Shown: one piece after another, positions 1 through 9,149 of the stretch
Numbering within the stretch: the first letter of the stretch is position 1
Layout of the letters: every line of letters begins with the position of its first letter
DNA from: Acidovorax sp. GW101-3H11
Lineage (GTDB): Bacteria > Pseudomonadota > Gammaproteobacteria > Burkholderiales > Burkholderiaceae_C
Direction of reading: 5' to 3'
DNA: 60,512 nt
NCBI RefSeq assembly: GCF_001633105.1
Contig: NZ_LUKZ01000001.1
Location: 260,987-321,498, forward strand
Translations under genes and position numbers: made by a program
Notes under the pieces: model-generated
Database searches by the model: none
Seen by the model: only the letters and a program-made list of their open reading frames with translations
What the model was told of the DNA's origin: nothing

Positions 1-135
1 CCGCCGCCAGCACCCGCCACTGCTGGGTTTGCAGAGCCCATCGCAACACCCGCAAGGGCTTCACGCCGGGTGCTCCGCCCGTGCACCGGGGGCCTAACAC
101 AGCTTGTTTCCCTTTTTCAGGCCGGTTCAGGCGGT

Positions 136-151
136 ACACTACCGGTAGTGT
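136..151. promoter_or_regulatory. NrdR box 1 upstream of nrdA
   Basis: ACACTACCGGTAGTGT is a perfect 16-bp palindrome. Its outer arms match the NrdR-box consensus (acaCwAtATaTwgtgt), although the centre CCGG is more GC-rich than usual. It lies exactly 32 bp, about three helical turns, from the second box, which is the normal tandem spacing for this repressor. It sits just upstream of the -35 element. Confidence 0.85.
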
Positions 152-152
152 C

Positions 153-181
153 TTGAACACACATGACACACCATATATAGT
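153..181 (+). promoter_or_regulatory. Sigma70-type promoter of nrdAB
   Basis: TTGAAC (153-158) and TATAGT (176-181) are separated by 17 bp. The -10 element lies inside NrdR box 2 and the -35 abuts box 1, so NrdR bound to both boxes would cover the promoter. The promoter is inferred from sequence only. Confidence 0.65.
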
Positions 182-183
182 GT
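168..183. promoter_or_regulatory. NrdR box 2 upstream of nrdA
   Basis: ACACCATATATAGTGT matches the NrdR consensus at all but one position. With box 1 it forms the tandem operator through which the zinc-finger/ATP-cone repressor NrdR controls ribonucleotide reductase genes in many bacteria. The box overlaps the predicted -10 element. Confidence 0.9.
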
Positions 184-275
184 GCGACAGGCTAAAGTCC
201 GGCGCACCACTTCCCCATCGCGGCGCCCACTTACGCCGCTCTCCCACCCCAGACAGCCCAAAGAAGAGGACACCC

Positions 276-3221
276 ATGCAAGCTGCTTTGAACACGCCTT
301 CCACCGCCCAGCCCGGCCCGGCAGACTCCAACGAATCCCAGGCCACCCCGGCGGCAACAGCCAGCAACGAGTTCGCACACCACCAGATCATTCGCCGCAA
401 TGGCGCTGTGGTGCCGTTCGAACCGCAAAAAATTGCAGTGGCGATGATGAAGGCCTTTCTGGCAGTCCACGGAACGCAGGGCGCTGCCTCCGCCAGCGTC
501 CGCGAAGTGGTGGACACCCTGACCCACAACGTGACCCGGGCACTGGTGCGCTCGCGCCCCGGTGGCGGCACCTTCCATATTGAAGACGTGCAGGACCATG
601 TGGAGCTGGGCCTGATGCGTGGCGGCCACCACGAAGTGGCCCGCGCCTATGTGCTGTACCGCGAACGCCGCACCCAGGAGCGCGCTCGCCAGAGCGAGCA
701 GCAAGCCCCTGTGGCATCCGCCCCGCTGCTGCACGTGCTGGACGGCGATGCACGCATTGCCCTGGACCTCGGCCGCCTGCAGGCACTGATCGAGTCCGCC
801 TGCGTGAACCTGGGTGCGGACGTCAAGGCCGACCCCATCGTGGCCGAGACCATGCGCAACCTGTACGACGGCGTGCCCATGGACGAGGTCTACAAGGCGT
901 CCATCCTGGCCGCGCGCACGCTGATCGAGAAAGACCCCGACTACACTTACGCCACCGCACGCCTGCTACTGCACACCATCGTGCGCGAAGTGCTGGGCAA
1001 GGAAGTGACCCAGGCCGAGATGGGCCAAGCCTATCTCGAATATTTCCCTCAGTTCATCAAAAAGGGGGTGGACAACGAGCTGCTGGACGAACGCCTGCTG
1101 ACGTACAACCTGCAGCGCCTGGGTGCCGCCCTCAAGGCCGACCGCGACCTGAAGTTCGACTACCTCGGCCTGCAGACCCTGTATGACCGCTACTTCCTGC
1201 ACGTCAAGAAGACCCGCATCGAGCTGCCCCAGGCCTTCTTCATGCGCGTGGCCATGGGCCTGGCGCTGAACGAAACCGACCGCGAAGCCCGCGCCATCGA
1301 GTTCTACGAAGTGCTGTCGTCGTTCGACTTCATGTCGAGCACGCCCACGCTGTTCAACAGCGGCACACTGCGCTCGCAGCTGTCCAGCTGCTACCTGACC
1401 ACCGTGCCCGACGACCTGGACGGCATCTACGAATCCATCAAGGAAAACGCCCTGCTGTCCAAGTTTGCTGGCGGCCTGGGCAACGACTGGACCCGCGTGC
1501 GCGCCCTGGGCTCGCACATCAAGGGCACGAATGGCGAATCGCAGGGCGTGGTGCCCTTCCTGAAGGTCGTGAACGACACAGCAGTGGCTGTGAACCAGGG
1601 CGGCAAGCGCAAGGGCGCGGTCTGCACCTACCTCGAAACCTGGCACCTGGACATTGAAGAGTTCCTCGAGCTGCGCAAGAACACGGGTGACGACCGTCGC
1701 CGCACGCACGACATGAACACGGCCAACTGGATCCCCGATCTGTTCATGCGCCGCGTGATGGAAAAGGGCACCTGGACGCTGTTCTCGCCCTCCAACGTGC
1801 CTGACCTGCACGACCTGTTCGGTGCCGACTTCGAGAAGGCCTACGTGGCCTACGAAGAAAAGGCAGCGCGCGGCGAGATCAAGCCCGCCAAAACGGTGCA
1901 AGCCACCGACCTGTGGCGCAAGATGCTGACCATGCTGTTCGAAACCGGCCATCCCTGGATCACCTACAAGGATGCCTGCAACGTGCGCTCGCCCCAGCAG
2001 CACGCCGGTGTGGTGCACTCGTCCAACCTGTGCACCGAAATCACGTTGAACACCAGCGACACCGAAACCGCCGTCTGCAACCTCGGCTCGGTCAACCTGC
2101 TGCAGCACTTGAAGGATGGTCAGATCGACCACGACAAGCTCAAGAAGACCATCACGGTGGCCATGCGCATGCTGGACAACGTGATCGACATCAACTACTA
2201 CGCCGTTACCAAGGCGCGTGACTCCAACCTGCGCCATCGCCCGGTGGGCCTGGGTGTGATGGCCTTCCAGGACAGCCTGTACGAGCTGCGCATTCCCTAC
2301 GCATCGCAGCAAGCGGTGGAGTTTGCCGACAAGTCGATGGAAGCCATCTGCTACTACGCCTACTGGGCGTCCACCGAACTGGCCAAGGAGCGCGGCAAGT
2401 ATTCCAGCTACAAGGGCTCGCTGTGGGACCGTGGCATCCTGCCCTTCGACACGCTGGACATGCTCTCGCAAGCCCGGGGCGGTTATGTGGAAGTGGACCG
2501 CTCGTCCACGCTGGACTGGGACGCTCTGCGCAAGAAGATCGCGCAGGACGGCATGCGCAATTCGAACTGCGTGGCCATCGCCCCGACGGCCACCATCTCC
2601 AACATCATCGGCGTGGATGCATCGATCGAGCCATCGTTCGGCAACCTGTCCGTGAAGTCCAACCTGTCGGGTGAGTTCACCGTCATCAACGGCGGCCTGG
2701 TGCGCGACCTCAAGCGCCTGGGCCTGTGGGATGACGTGATGATCATGGACCTCAAGCACTTCAAGGGTTCGCTGCACCCCATCGACCGCGTGCCACAGGA
2801 CATCAAGGCGCTGTACTCCACCGCCTTCGAGGTCGAGCCGCAGTGGCTGGTGGAAGCCGCGTCGCGCCGCCAGAAGTGGATTGACCAGGCCCAGAGCCTG
2901 AACATCTACATGGCTGGCGCATCGGGCAAGAAGCTGGACGACACCTACAAGCTGGCCTGGATCCGTGGCCTCAAGACCACGTATTACCTGCGCACGCAAA
3001 GCGCCACGCACGTCGAGATGAGCACCGTGAACACACGCCAGCTCAACGCGGTTTCCTCGGGCAACGATGGCGGCGCGTCCGCAGCATCCGCCCCCGCGCA
3101 GGCACAGCCCAGCGCACTCGAAACGGCGGCTGCCGCCGCTGCTGCGCAGTCTGCAGCGGTGCCCGCCACGGATGTGAAGTTCTGCGCCATCGACGATCCT
3201 GGCTGCGAAGCCTGCCAATAA
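276..3221 (+). CDS. nrdA: Class Ia ribonucleoside-diphosphate reductase, large (alpha) subunit
   Basis: Reduces ribonucleoside diphosphates to deoxyribonucleotides together with NrdB. The 981-residue protein has an N-terminal ATP-cone (about residues 34-130), the allosteric activity domain. Catalytic residues are visible: C372 and C601 as the redox pair, N584-C586-E588 in SNLCTEI, and Y903-Y904 in the radical-transfer path. The C-terminal tail ends DPGCEACQ with the shuttle cysteines C977 and C980. An Ala-rich linker (about 930-965) precedes this tail. The frame is open to position 81, but I chose the ATG at 276 because AAGAAGAGGA precedes it and the tandem NrdR boxes and promoter would otherwise be inside the gene. 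Confidence 0.97.
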   Translation: MQAALNTPSTAQPGPADSNESQATPAATASNEFAHHQIIRRNGAVVPFEPQKIAVAMMKAFLAVHGTQGAASASVREVVDTLTHNVTRALVRSRPGGGTFHIEDVQDHVELGLMRGGHHEVARAYVLYRERRTQERARQSEQQAPVASAPLLHVLDGDARIALDLGRLQALIESACVNLGADVKADPIVAETMRNLYDGVPMDEVYKASILAARTLIEKDPDYTYATARLLLHTIVREVLGKEVTQAEMGQAYLEYFPQFIKKGVDNELLDERLLTYNLQRLGAALKADRDLKFDYLGLQTLYDRYFLHVKKTRIELPQAFFMRVAMGLALNETDREARAIEFYEVLSSFDFMSSTPTLFNSGTLRSQLSSCYLTTVPDDLDGIYESIKENALLSKFAGGLGNDWTRVRALGSHIKGTNGESQGVVPFLKVVNDTAVAVNQGGKRKGAVCTYLETWHLDIEEFLELRKNTGDDRRRTHDMNTANWIPDLFMRRVMEKGTWTLFSPSNVPDLHDLFGADFEKAYVAYEEKAARGEIKPAKTVQATDLWRKMLTMLFETGHPWITYKDACNVRSPQQHAGVVHSSNLCTEITLNTSDTETAVCNLGSVNLLQHLKDGQIDHDKLKKTITVAMRMLDNVIDINYYAVTKARDSNLRHRPVGLGVMAFQDSLYELRIPYASQQAVEFADKSMEAICYYAYWASTELAKERGKYSSYKGSLWDRGILPFDTLDMLSQARGGYVEVDRSSTLDWDALRKKIAQDGMRNSNCVAIAPTATISNIIGVDASIEPSFGNLSVKSNLSGEFTVINGGLVRDLKRLGLWDDVMIMDLKHFKGSLHPIDRVPQDIKALYSTAFEVEPQWLVEAASRRQKWIDQAQSLNIYMAGASGKKLDDTYKLAWIRGLKTTYYLRTQSATHVEMSTVNTRQLNAVSSGNDGGASAASAPAQAQPSALETAAAAAAAQSAAVPATDVKFCAIDDPGCEACQ

Positions 3222-3230
3222 GGACTTCGC

Positions 3231-3264
3231 GCACAACACCTCGGACTGATCCGAGGTGTTGTGC
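3231..3264 (+). other. Perfect inverted repeat between nrdA and nrdB
   Basis: A 15-bp perfect stem (3231-3245 with 3250-3264) encloses the 4-nt loop CTGA nine bases after the nrdA stop. No T-tract follows, so it is more likely an mRNA processing or 3'-end-stabilising hairpin than a strong terminator. It could set the nrdA:nrdB transcript ratio. Confidence 0.8.
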
Positions 3265-3302
3265 CGGTGCTGTGAAGCAACAAAACGTTGCTGCACAACG
3301 CT

Positions 3303-3329
3303 GCAGTGCTTTCCTTTTTGCAGCACTGC
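3303..3329 (+). other. Second hairpin in the nrdA-nrdB gap
   Basis: GCAGTGCT (3303-3310) pairs with AGCACTGC (3322-3329) around an 11-nt pyrimidine-rich loop. It lies about 27 nt upstream of the nrdB start codon and might affect nrdB translation. No function is demonstrated. Confidence 0.55.
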
Positions 3330-3356
3330 TTTCATAATCCGAACACTGGAAAATCT

Positions 3357-4553
3357 ATGTTGTCCTGGGACGAAGAAGTCAAGCCCTCATCGCAAAATCA
3401 ACTGGACGGTGGACTGAACAAGAGCCACCCGGCGGAACAGCCGCCCCTGTCTTTCCAGACCCCCTCCCTGCAAGCCGTGCATGCAACGATGACGGCCTCC
3501 GCCGTTGCTCCAACCGCTGCAGCAGCCACCGCACATCGCCGCGTCAACGCAGCCGACAAGCGCATCATCAACGGCCAGACCGACGTCAACCAGCTGGTGC
3601 CTTTCAAGTACAAGTGGGCGTGGGAAAAGTACCTTGCCACCTGCGCCAACCACTGGATGCCCCAAGAGGTGAACATGACGCGTGACATCGCGTTGTGGAA
3701 AGACCCCAACGGCCTGACCGAAGACGAGCGTCGCATCATCAAACGCAACCTCGGCTTCTTTGTGACTGCCGACTCGCTGGCCGCCAACAACATCGTGCTG
3801 GGCACCTACCGCCACATCACCGCACCCGAGTGCCGCCAGTTCCTGCTGCGCCAGGCGTTTGAAGAAGCGATCCACACGCATGCCTACCAATACATCGTGG
3901 AGTCGCTGGGCCTGGACGAAGGCGAGATCTTCAGCGCCTATCTGGAAGTTGCTTCGATCCGCGACAAGGATGAGTTCCTGATCCCCTTCATCGAAGCGAT
4001 CATGGACCCCAACTTCCACACGGGCACCTTCGAGACCGACCAGACGCTGCTCAAGTCGCTCATCGTGTTCGCCTGCCTGATGGAAGGGCTGTTCTTCTAC
4101 GTGGGCTTCACACAGATCCTGGCGCTGGGCCGCCAGAACAAGATGACTGGTGCGGCCGAGCAGTACCAGTACATCCTGCGTGACGAATCCATGCACTGCA
4201 ATTTCGGCATCGACCTGATCAACCAGCTCAAACTGGAAAACCCGCACCTGTGGACTGCCGAGTTCAAGGCCGAGATCAAGGCGCTGTTCCTCAAGGCGGT
4301 TGAGCTGGAGTATCGGTACGCCGAAGACACCATGCCACGCGGCGTACTGGGCATGAATGCCTCGATGTTCAAGGGCTACCTGCGTTACATCGCCAATCGC
4401 CGCGCTACGCAGATCGGGCTGGAGACGCTGTTCCCCAACGAAGAGAACCCGTTCCCGTGGATGAGCGAGATGATCGACCTGAAGAAGGAACGCAACTTCT
4501 TCGAAACCCGGGTTATTGAATACCAGTCCGGTGGTGCGCTGTCCTGGGACTAG
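3357..4553 (+). CDS. nrdB: Class Ia ribonucleoside-diphosphate reductase, small (beta, R2) subunit
   Basis: Houses the di-iron/tyrosyl radical cofactor that starts each NrdA turnover. The metal ligands and radical tyrosine are visible: D139 (TADSLAANN), E170 and H173 with Y177 in [11 protein letters not shown]243 (MEGLFF), and E277/H280 in DESMH. This is a 398-residue protein with an N-terminal extension of about 60 low-complexity residues before the conserved fold. I chose the ATG at 3357 (MLSWDEEVK); an upstream in-frame start at 3288 would add residues lying over the intergenic hairpin. It shares the NrdR-controlled transcript with nrdA. Confidence 0.96.
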   Translation: MLSWDEEVKPSSQNQLDGGLNKSHPAEQPPLSFQTPSLQAVHATMTASAVAPTAAAATAHRRVNAADKRIINGQTDVNQLVPFKYKWAWEKYLATCANHWMPQEVNMTRDIALWKDPNGLTEDERRIIKRNLGFFVTADSLAANNIVLGTYRHITAPECRQFLLRQAFEEAIHTHAYQYIVESLGLDEGEIFSAYLEVASIRDKDEFLIPFIEAIMDPNFHTGTFETDQTLLKSLIVFACLMEGLFFYVGFTQILALGRQNKMTGAAEQYQYILRDESMHCNFGIDLINQLKLENPHLWTAEFKAEIKALFLKAVELEYRYAEDTMPRGVLGMNASMFKGYLRYIANRRATQIGLETLFPNEENPFPWMSEMIDLKKERNFFETRVIEYQSGGALSWD

Positions 4554-4644
4554 CGCCTTTTCGCATCACACCACCATGGATTTTTACACCACGCCCCAGA
4601 CAGACAGCGCCACAGAGCGCCGCCGTGTGGAGCGTTCCCGTGTT

Positions 4645-4675
4645 CATGGAGATGGAGTTCTATTCCATCTCCATG
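4645..4675. other. 12-bp inverted repeat downstream of nrdB
   Basis: CATGGAGATGGA (4645-4656) and TCCATCTCCATG (4664-4675) form a perfect 12-bp stem with a 7-nt loop. It lies between the nrdB stop and the histone gene and has no T-run. It could end the nrd transcript or act in the 5' region of the histone gene. Confidence 0.65.
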
Positions 4676-4734
4676 GATCGCTTTCTGTCCACTGTAGACA
4701 GGAAGTGCTCTTTGCAAATTGACCCAAGGAGAAC

Positions 4735-5358
4735 ATGATGGCAACTGCGAAAAAACCTGCCGCCAAGAAGGCTGCACCCGCGAAAAAAGCTGCAACTGCG
4801 AAGCCCGTAGCAGCGAAGAAGGCTGCGCCTGCCAAGAAGGCAGCAGCACCGGCAAAGAAAGCCGCTCCAGCCAAAAAGGCCGTAGCAGCCAAGAAGGCCG
4901 CTCCCGCCAAGAAGGCCGCTCCCGCCAAGAAGGCTGCACCAGCCAAGAAGGCAGCAGCACCAGCAAAGAAAGCCGCTCCAGCCAAGAAGGCCGTAGCAGC
5001 AAAGAAGGCTGCACCCGCCAAAAAGGCAGCAGCACCAGCGAAGAAAGCCGCTCCAGCCAAGAAGGCCGTAGCAGCGAAGAAGGCCGCTCCTGCCAAGAAG
5101 GCAGCAGCACCGGCCAAGAAAGCCGCTCCAGCCAAAAAGGCCGTAGCAGCAAAGAAGCCCGCAGCCCCTGCCAAGAAGGCCGCTCCTGCCAAGAAGGCAG
5201 CAGCACCAGCCAAGAAGGCCACTGCCAAGGCTCCCGCCAAGAAAGCTGCTCCTGCCAAAAAGGCCCCCAAGGCGCCTGCCCCTGCGGCCGCACCCGCAGC
5301 GCAGACCACCCTGAACCCTCAGGCTGCCTGGCCGTTCCCTACGGGCAACAAGCCTTAA
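4735..5358 (+). CDS. Histone H1-like lysine/alanine-rich DNA-binding protein
   Basis: A 207-residue, strongly basic protein built almost entirely of repeats such as AAPAKKA, AAAPAKKA and VAAKK. Only the last 15 or so residues (LNPQAAWPFPTGNKP) break the pattern. This composition is that of eukaryotic H1 C-terminal-tail homologues found in Bordetella and other Burkholderiales, which bind DNA without a globular domain and compact the nucleoid. AAGGAG lies 7 nt upstream of the ATG at 4735; a second ATG follows immediately at 4738. The matching DNA is minisatellite-like, so copy number may vary between strains. A rho-independent terminator follows. Confidence 0.9.
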   Translation: MMATAKKPAAKKAAPAKKAATAKPVAAKKAAPAKKAAAPAKKAAPAKKAVAAKKAAPAKKAAPAKKAAPAKKAAAPAKKAAPAKKAVAAKKAAPAKKAAAPAKKAAPAKKAVAAKKAAPAKKAAAPAKKAAPAKKAVAAKKPAAPAKKAAPAKKAAAPAKKATAKAPAKKAAPAKKAPKAPAPAAAPAAQTTLNPQAAWPFPTGNKP

Positions 5359-5378
5359 TTCAGGCGTATCACACGCTC

Positions 5379-5407
5379 AACCCGGTGCCTGTGCACCGGG
5401 TTTTTTT
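5379..5407 (+). terminator. Rho-independent terminator of the histone gene
   Basis: AACCCGGTGC (5379-5388) and GCACCGGGTT (5393-5402) form a 10-bp stem with a CTGT loop, followed by a run of seven T. It lies 21 nt after the stop codon. The next 133 bases before the convergent kinase stop show nothing else. Confidence 0.93.
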
Positions 5408-5540
5408 ACGCCTGCTGCACACCAGCCAACAAACAGGGAGGCCGCATGGGCCACACCTCGCAGCGGCAGCACATGGTCAAGTCGGCGCTGGACCGGGCTC
5501 AAACATCTGCTCAGGCCCCTATACCAACCCCGACCACGGC

Positions 5541-6437
5541 TTACTCCACCGCAAAATCCAGCGTGTAGTTCTGCGGCCCGCGCTGAGCGATCTTGAGGGC
5601 CCCCACACGGTTGCCCAGCGCCGCACAACGTGGCAGCGCCCAGCCCCGTTCCAGGCCGAACAGCAGCGCACCACGCCAGGCATCCCCACACCCCGTGGGG
5701 TCCACCACCTGCGTCGGCACCACGGCAGGCACATGGGTCTTTTCGCCTGCAACCCACACCTCACAGCCCTCGGCCCCCAAGGTGACCACCAGCCCCTCCA
5801 CCTTGCGCGAGATTTCAGCCAGGGTCCAGCCGGTGCGGTCGCTCAGCATCTTCCCTTCGTAGTCGTTGACCGTGACCCAGGATGCCTGGTCAATGAACTT
5901 CGCCAGCTCTTCACCGCTGAACATGGGCAGCCCCTGGCCAGGATCGAACACAAAAGGAATGCCCGCCGCCACGAACTGGGCCGCATGCTCCAGCATGGCA
6001 TCACGCCCATCGGGCGCAATGATCCCCACACTCGCCTTGGCGCCCACATCAATGCGGTTGGCATGCGCCTGCATCATGGCCCCCGGGTGAAAGGCCGTGA
6101 TCTGGTTGTTGTCGCGGTCCGTCATGATCATGGCCTGCGCGGTGTAGGTGTCCTGCACCTGGCCCACGTGGCGGCAATCGATGTCCAGCGACTCCAGCCG
6201 CTGAAGGTAGTCGGCCCCATCGCTGCCCAGCATGGCCATGGGCAAAGGCTCACCCCCCAGGAGTTTGAGGCTGTAGGCAATATTGCCCGCACACCCACCA
6301 AAATCGCGGCGCAGAGAAGGCACCAGGAACGACACATTGAGGATGTGCAACTGGTCGGGCAGGATCTGCTCGGCAAATCGCCCCTCGAAAGTCATGATGG
6401 TGTCGAACGCCAGGGAACCACAAATGAGGGCAGCCAT
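5541..6437 (-). CDS. PfkB-family carbohydrate/nucleoside kinase
   Basis: A 298-residue ribokinase-superfamily kinase that would phosphorylate a sugar or nucleoside. The N-terminal signature GGCAGNIAYSLKLLG (47-61) and C-terminal signature DPTGCGDAWRGALLF (246-260) are present. D252 is the expected catalytic base; the usual GAGD is GCGD here. It is the last gene of the leftward accB-accC-prmA-DUF3426 block, 33 bp after the zinc-ribbon gene. The substrate cannot be read from sequence; adenosine-kinase-like annotation is common for this branch. Confidence 0.88.
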   Translation of the reverse strand: MAALICGSLAFDTIMTFEGRFAEQILPDQLHILNVSFLVPSLRRDFGGCAGNIAYSLKLLGGEPLPMAMLGSDGADYLQRLESLDIDCRHVGQVQDTYTAQAMIMTDRDNNQITAFHPGAMMQAHANRIDVGAKASVGIIAPDGRDAMLEHAAQFVAAGIPFVFDPGQGLPMFSGEELAKFIDQASWVTVNDYEGKMLSDRTGWTLAEISRKVEGLVVTLGAEGCEVWVAGEKTHVPAVVPTQVVDPTGCGDAWRGALLFGLERGWALPRCAALGNRVGALKIAQRGPQNYTLDFAVE

Positions 6438-6470
6438 AGATAGTGAAACTCGGTAAGTTGTTGGGAGAAA

Positions 6471-8114
6471 TCAGGGATAGAACGCCAGCAGCCGGTAGCC
6501 CGCCACGCGCGCGCCGCCCGTGGTCACGATCACCGATACCGAGGTGCTCCATTCGCCATGCGCTGGCAGCTCCGCCGGTGCAGCCATGTCGGTCGGCAGC
6601 AGCACCCTGCGCAACACCGGCTGGTCCTGGGCATCGGTCAAGGTCAACTCTACCGCTGGCATGGCCAATGGAATGTCCGCCTTGCTTTTCATGGCCAACG
6701 CCAGCTGGTAACTGTCGCCCCGGGCCTTGTTGAACGAGGAGCTGTCGATGACCACATCGGCAATCTGGCGCTGGGGAGCGACCTCGCACCGCAAAGGCTC
6801 GCACAACTGGAGCAGCCACGGCCTTGCACGCGGGTCCGTGGCGGCAATGCGGTCACGCTCCTGGACTGCGACCTGCAGCAACAGGCCCACAACCAAGACC
6901 AGCAATACAAGCACCAGCACAGCCCGCACCACAGGCTTGCGCCAGAAAGCCTTGCGCCGCGCAGCAACCACAAAACTGACCTCCGGCCCGGCCTCATGTG
7001 CACTCTCTTCGCCCTGCTCATCTCCATCCACCTGGCTGGCCACGGGCTTGCGACTGCGGGCCTGCAACACCGCAGCTGGAGAGTCATCTGCGACCAGCTC
7101 CAACGCAGCCGGTATCTCATCCACCAGGGGCCGCTGCACAAAATCCACCGACGGCAGGGGCTCAGGCACTGCCCCCGGAGTCGCAGGCACTACCGGTGGG
7201 ACATCGTGATGGTCAGCACTCGGCAAGCCAGAGGAAAGCGCCTCTTCAGGGTGCTCCAGCACGGGCTCCGCTGCCAAAGAGCGCCCGGTCGCCCCGACCA
7301 ATGCCTCGCCGACCCCGGCCAAGGAACTCTCCACTCCGATCTTCTCCGAGGTCACCAGGTCGTCAAGCCCGATGGAGTCATGCGGATCGGCAGCAGGAAG
7401 CTCGTACCCACCCCGCACGACCTCGGCAGCCCCAGTCACATCGGCATCCGCCACAGCTGTGGGCAGCACCGCCGCCTCAGCAGCCGCCCCCGCAGCAGCA
7501 TCCAACACCGGCTTTGCCACGACCTCTTCCGTGGCCGGTCCATCAACTGCCGGCCCCGACAGTGATGGGCTGGAATCAACCGCCTCTGCCGCCCACGGCG
7601 TGGGGACGGGCCGCCAGGAAAACGGCGCAGTCGGCGCGAGGTCCAAGGTATTTGCATCGGAAGCCGCCGCGCCTACGGCCAGGAAGGCAGGCACAGTGGG
7701 CGCAGGAATATCCAGCACAGGCATTGCCGGTGCCAGGGGGGCGGCAGCCATGGGCAGTGAAGTGTCTGCGCGATGGACTACGGCATCAGCACGCACAGGG
7801 GGATGCGCAGCATGCGCAGCCATAGAAACCGCCTGAGCGCCTCTCTCCAACGCTGAGGGCGAAGGCGACACGGACCCGCCCCCCCAAGCACGTTCGGCAT
7901 CGCTCGCTCGAGCGGTGGGCGCCGGGGGCGGCCGTACATCGGTCAGCGACACATCGGGCAAAAGGGCGGCCGGGGCCACTGGCAGCAAATGCGCAGAGGC
8001 ATCAAACACCTCCTTGCATTGGCCACACCGCACCCATCCTTCCGAGATGCGCAATTGGTCTGCCACCACCTTGAAGGAGGTGGCGCAGGACGGGCAGCGA
8101 GTGATCTGGCTCAT
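6471..8114 (-). CDS. Zinc-ribbon and DUF3426 single-pass membrane protein
   Basis: A 547-residue protein starting with an MJ0042-type zinc ribbon (C8, C11, C31, C34 in CPSC and CGQC). A long Ala/Pro/Val-rich low-complexity region (about 45-370) leads to one transmembrane helix (VVRAVLVLVLLVLVVGLLLQ) and a C-terminal DUF3426 domain of about 150 residues. The arrangement implies a cytoplasmic metal-binding head and a periplasmic DUF3426 domain. Its function is unknown. It lies between prmA and the PfkB kinase in one leftward block. Confidence 0.85.
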   Translation of the reverse strand: MSQITRCPSCATSFKVVADQLRISEGWVRCGQCKEVFDASAHLLPVAPAALLPDVSLTDVRPPPAPTARASDAERAWGGGSVSPSPSALERGAQAVSMAAHAAHPPVRADAVVHRADTSLPMAAAPLAPAMPVLDIPAPTVPAFLAVGAAASDANTLDLAPTAPFSWRPVPTPWAAEAVDSSPSLSGPAVDGPATEEVVAKPVLDAAAGAAAEAAVLPTAVADADVTGAAEVVRGGYELPAADPHDSIGLDDLVTSEKIGVESSLAGVGEALVGATGRSLAAEPVLEHPEEALSSGLPSADHHDVPPVVPATPGAVPEPLPSVDFVQRPLVDEIPAALELVADDSPAAVLQARSRKPVASQVDGDEQGEESAHEAGPEVSFVVAARRKAFWRKPVVRAVLVLVLLVLVVGLLLQVAVQERDRIAATDPRARPWLLQLCEPLRCEVAPQRQIADVVIDSSSFNKARGDSYQLALAMKSKADIPLAMPAVELTLTDAQDQPVLRRVLLPTDMAAPAELPAHGEWSTSVSVIVTTGGARVAGYRLLAFYP

Positions 8115-8169
8115 CAGCGTTGGATTGTAGGGGCCGTGCCACCCCGGCCCAGGCGGAACACGCGCAGGC

Positions 8170-9075
8170 TCAGCGCTGGGCGGTCATCAATATCCAGCCG
8201 TCTTCGGCATCCGCCACTTCCAGCCGAACCCATGGTGCATAGGCTTCCTTCAGCTCATCGGCCTGGCGCTCCAGGATGCCCGCGAGCACTAGGTGTCCTC
8301 CCGGCGCCACATGGGCACACAGCAAAGGCGCCAGCACCCGCAAGGGGGTCGCGAGGATGTTGGCCAGCACCGTCTGGTACTCGCCCCGTGCCTTGTCGGG
8401 CAGCCCGGCGCTCAGTTGCACGCCGTTGGCCTGCGCGTTCTGTGCCGTGGATTCCACAGCGGCAGGATCGATGTCCACCGCATCAATGTCCGTGGCGCCA
8501 AACTTGGCAGCGCCAATCGCCAGGATGCCCGAACCACAGCCATAGTCCAGCACCCGGCCCAGCGGGTTGTTGCCAGCCCCCGGCTGCACCGCCCCGTTGC
8601 GCGCAATCCAGCGCAGGCACATGCGCGTGGTGGGGTGCGTGCCCGTGCCAAAGGCCAGGCCCGGGTCCAGGCGGATGCTGCGCACCGCCTGGGCAGGCAG
8701 TTCGTGCCAGGTCGGCACAATCCAGAAATCCGGCGTGATGTCCACCGGCGCAAACTGCGACTGCGTGAGCCGCACCCAGTCTTGCTCGGCCACCTGCGCC
8801 ACACCCAGCACCTGACAGCCCACAAAGAAGTCCTGCACCACCAGCAATTGCTGCGCTTCGCGCGCCGCCACTTCGGATGGGAACAACGCCACCACGCGGC
8901 TGCGCTGCCAGCCATCCTTGGGCGGCGGCATGCCCGGCTCGCCAAACAGCGCCTGCTCTGCGTCGGTCTGGGCATCGGCATCCTCGACCGACACGGAGAG
9001 CGCATCGAGCGCATCCAGCGCGTCGCTGACCGGCTCGATACAGTCCTCGGGGCACATCAGACTCAACTCAAACAT
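8170..9075 (-). CDS. prmA: Ribosomal protein L11 methyltransferase
   Basis: SAM-dependent methyltransferase that methylates ribosomal protein L11. The 301-residue length fits the family. The SAM-binding motif LDYGCGSGILAIGAAKFGA lies mid-protein, and ANILATPL corresponds to the conserved N-I-L-x-x-P-L catalytic motif. An N-terminal substrate-recognition domain (about 1-110) precedes the fold. It lies 74 bp downstream of accC, as in many betaproteobacteria. Confidence 0.95.
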   Translation of the reverse strand: MFELSLMCPEDCIEPVSDALDALDALSVSVEDADAQTDAEQALFGEPGMPPPKDGWQRSRVVALFPSEVAAREAQQLLVVQDFFVGCQVLGVAQVAEQDWVRLTQSQFAPVDITPDFWIVPTWHELPAQAVRSIRLDPGLAFGTGTHPTTRMCLRWIARNGAVQPGAGNNPLGRVLDYGCGSGILAIGAAKFGATDIDAVDIDPAAVESTAQNAQANGVQLSAGLPDKARGEYQTVLANILATPLRVLAPLLCAHVAPGGHLVLAGILERQADELKEAYAPWVRLEVADAEDGWILMTAQR

Positions 9076-9149
9076 AGACGCCTCTCAGAAAAATGAAATG
9101 CTGACCCCCGTTGCCAAGGGCCAGCATGTGAAACCGCTAGGAGCCGTCT

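Noticed and set aside
81..275. N-terminal extension of NrdA
   Set aside because: The extension would cover the promoter and both NrdR boxes; the ATG at 276 has a good ribosome-binding site.
966..3335. A 789-codon open frame on the minus strand opposite nrdA
   Set aside because: It is antisense to a fully motif-supported gene. High GC with strong third-position bias opens long antisense frames. Its residues are low-complexity His/Gln/Val/Gly with no domain.
4735..5358. CRISPR-like or minisatellite array
   Set aside because: The regular DNA repeats are codon-level repeats of the histone-like protein, without constant-length spacers.
4719..6443. A 574-codon rightward frame overlapping the histone gene
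   Set aside because: It is the +1-shifted frame of the lysine-rich repeats and runs on antisense to the PfkB kinase gene.
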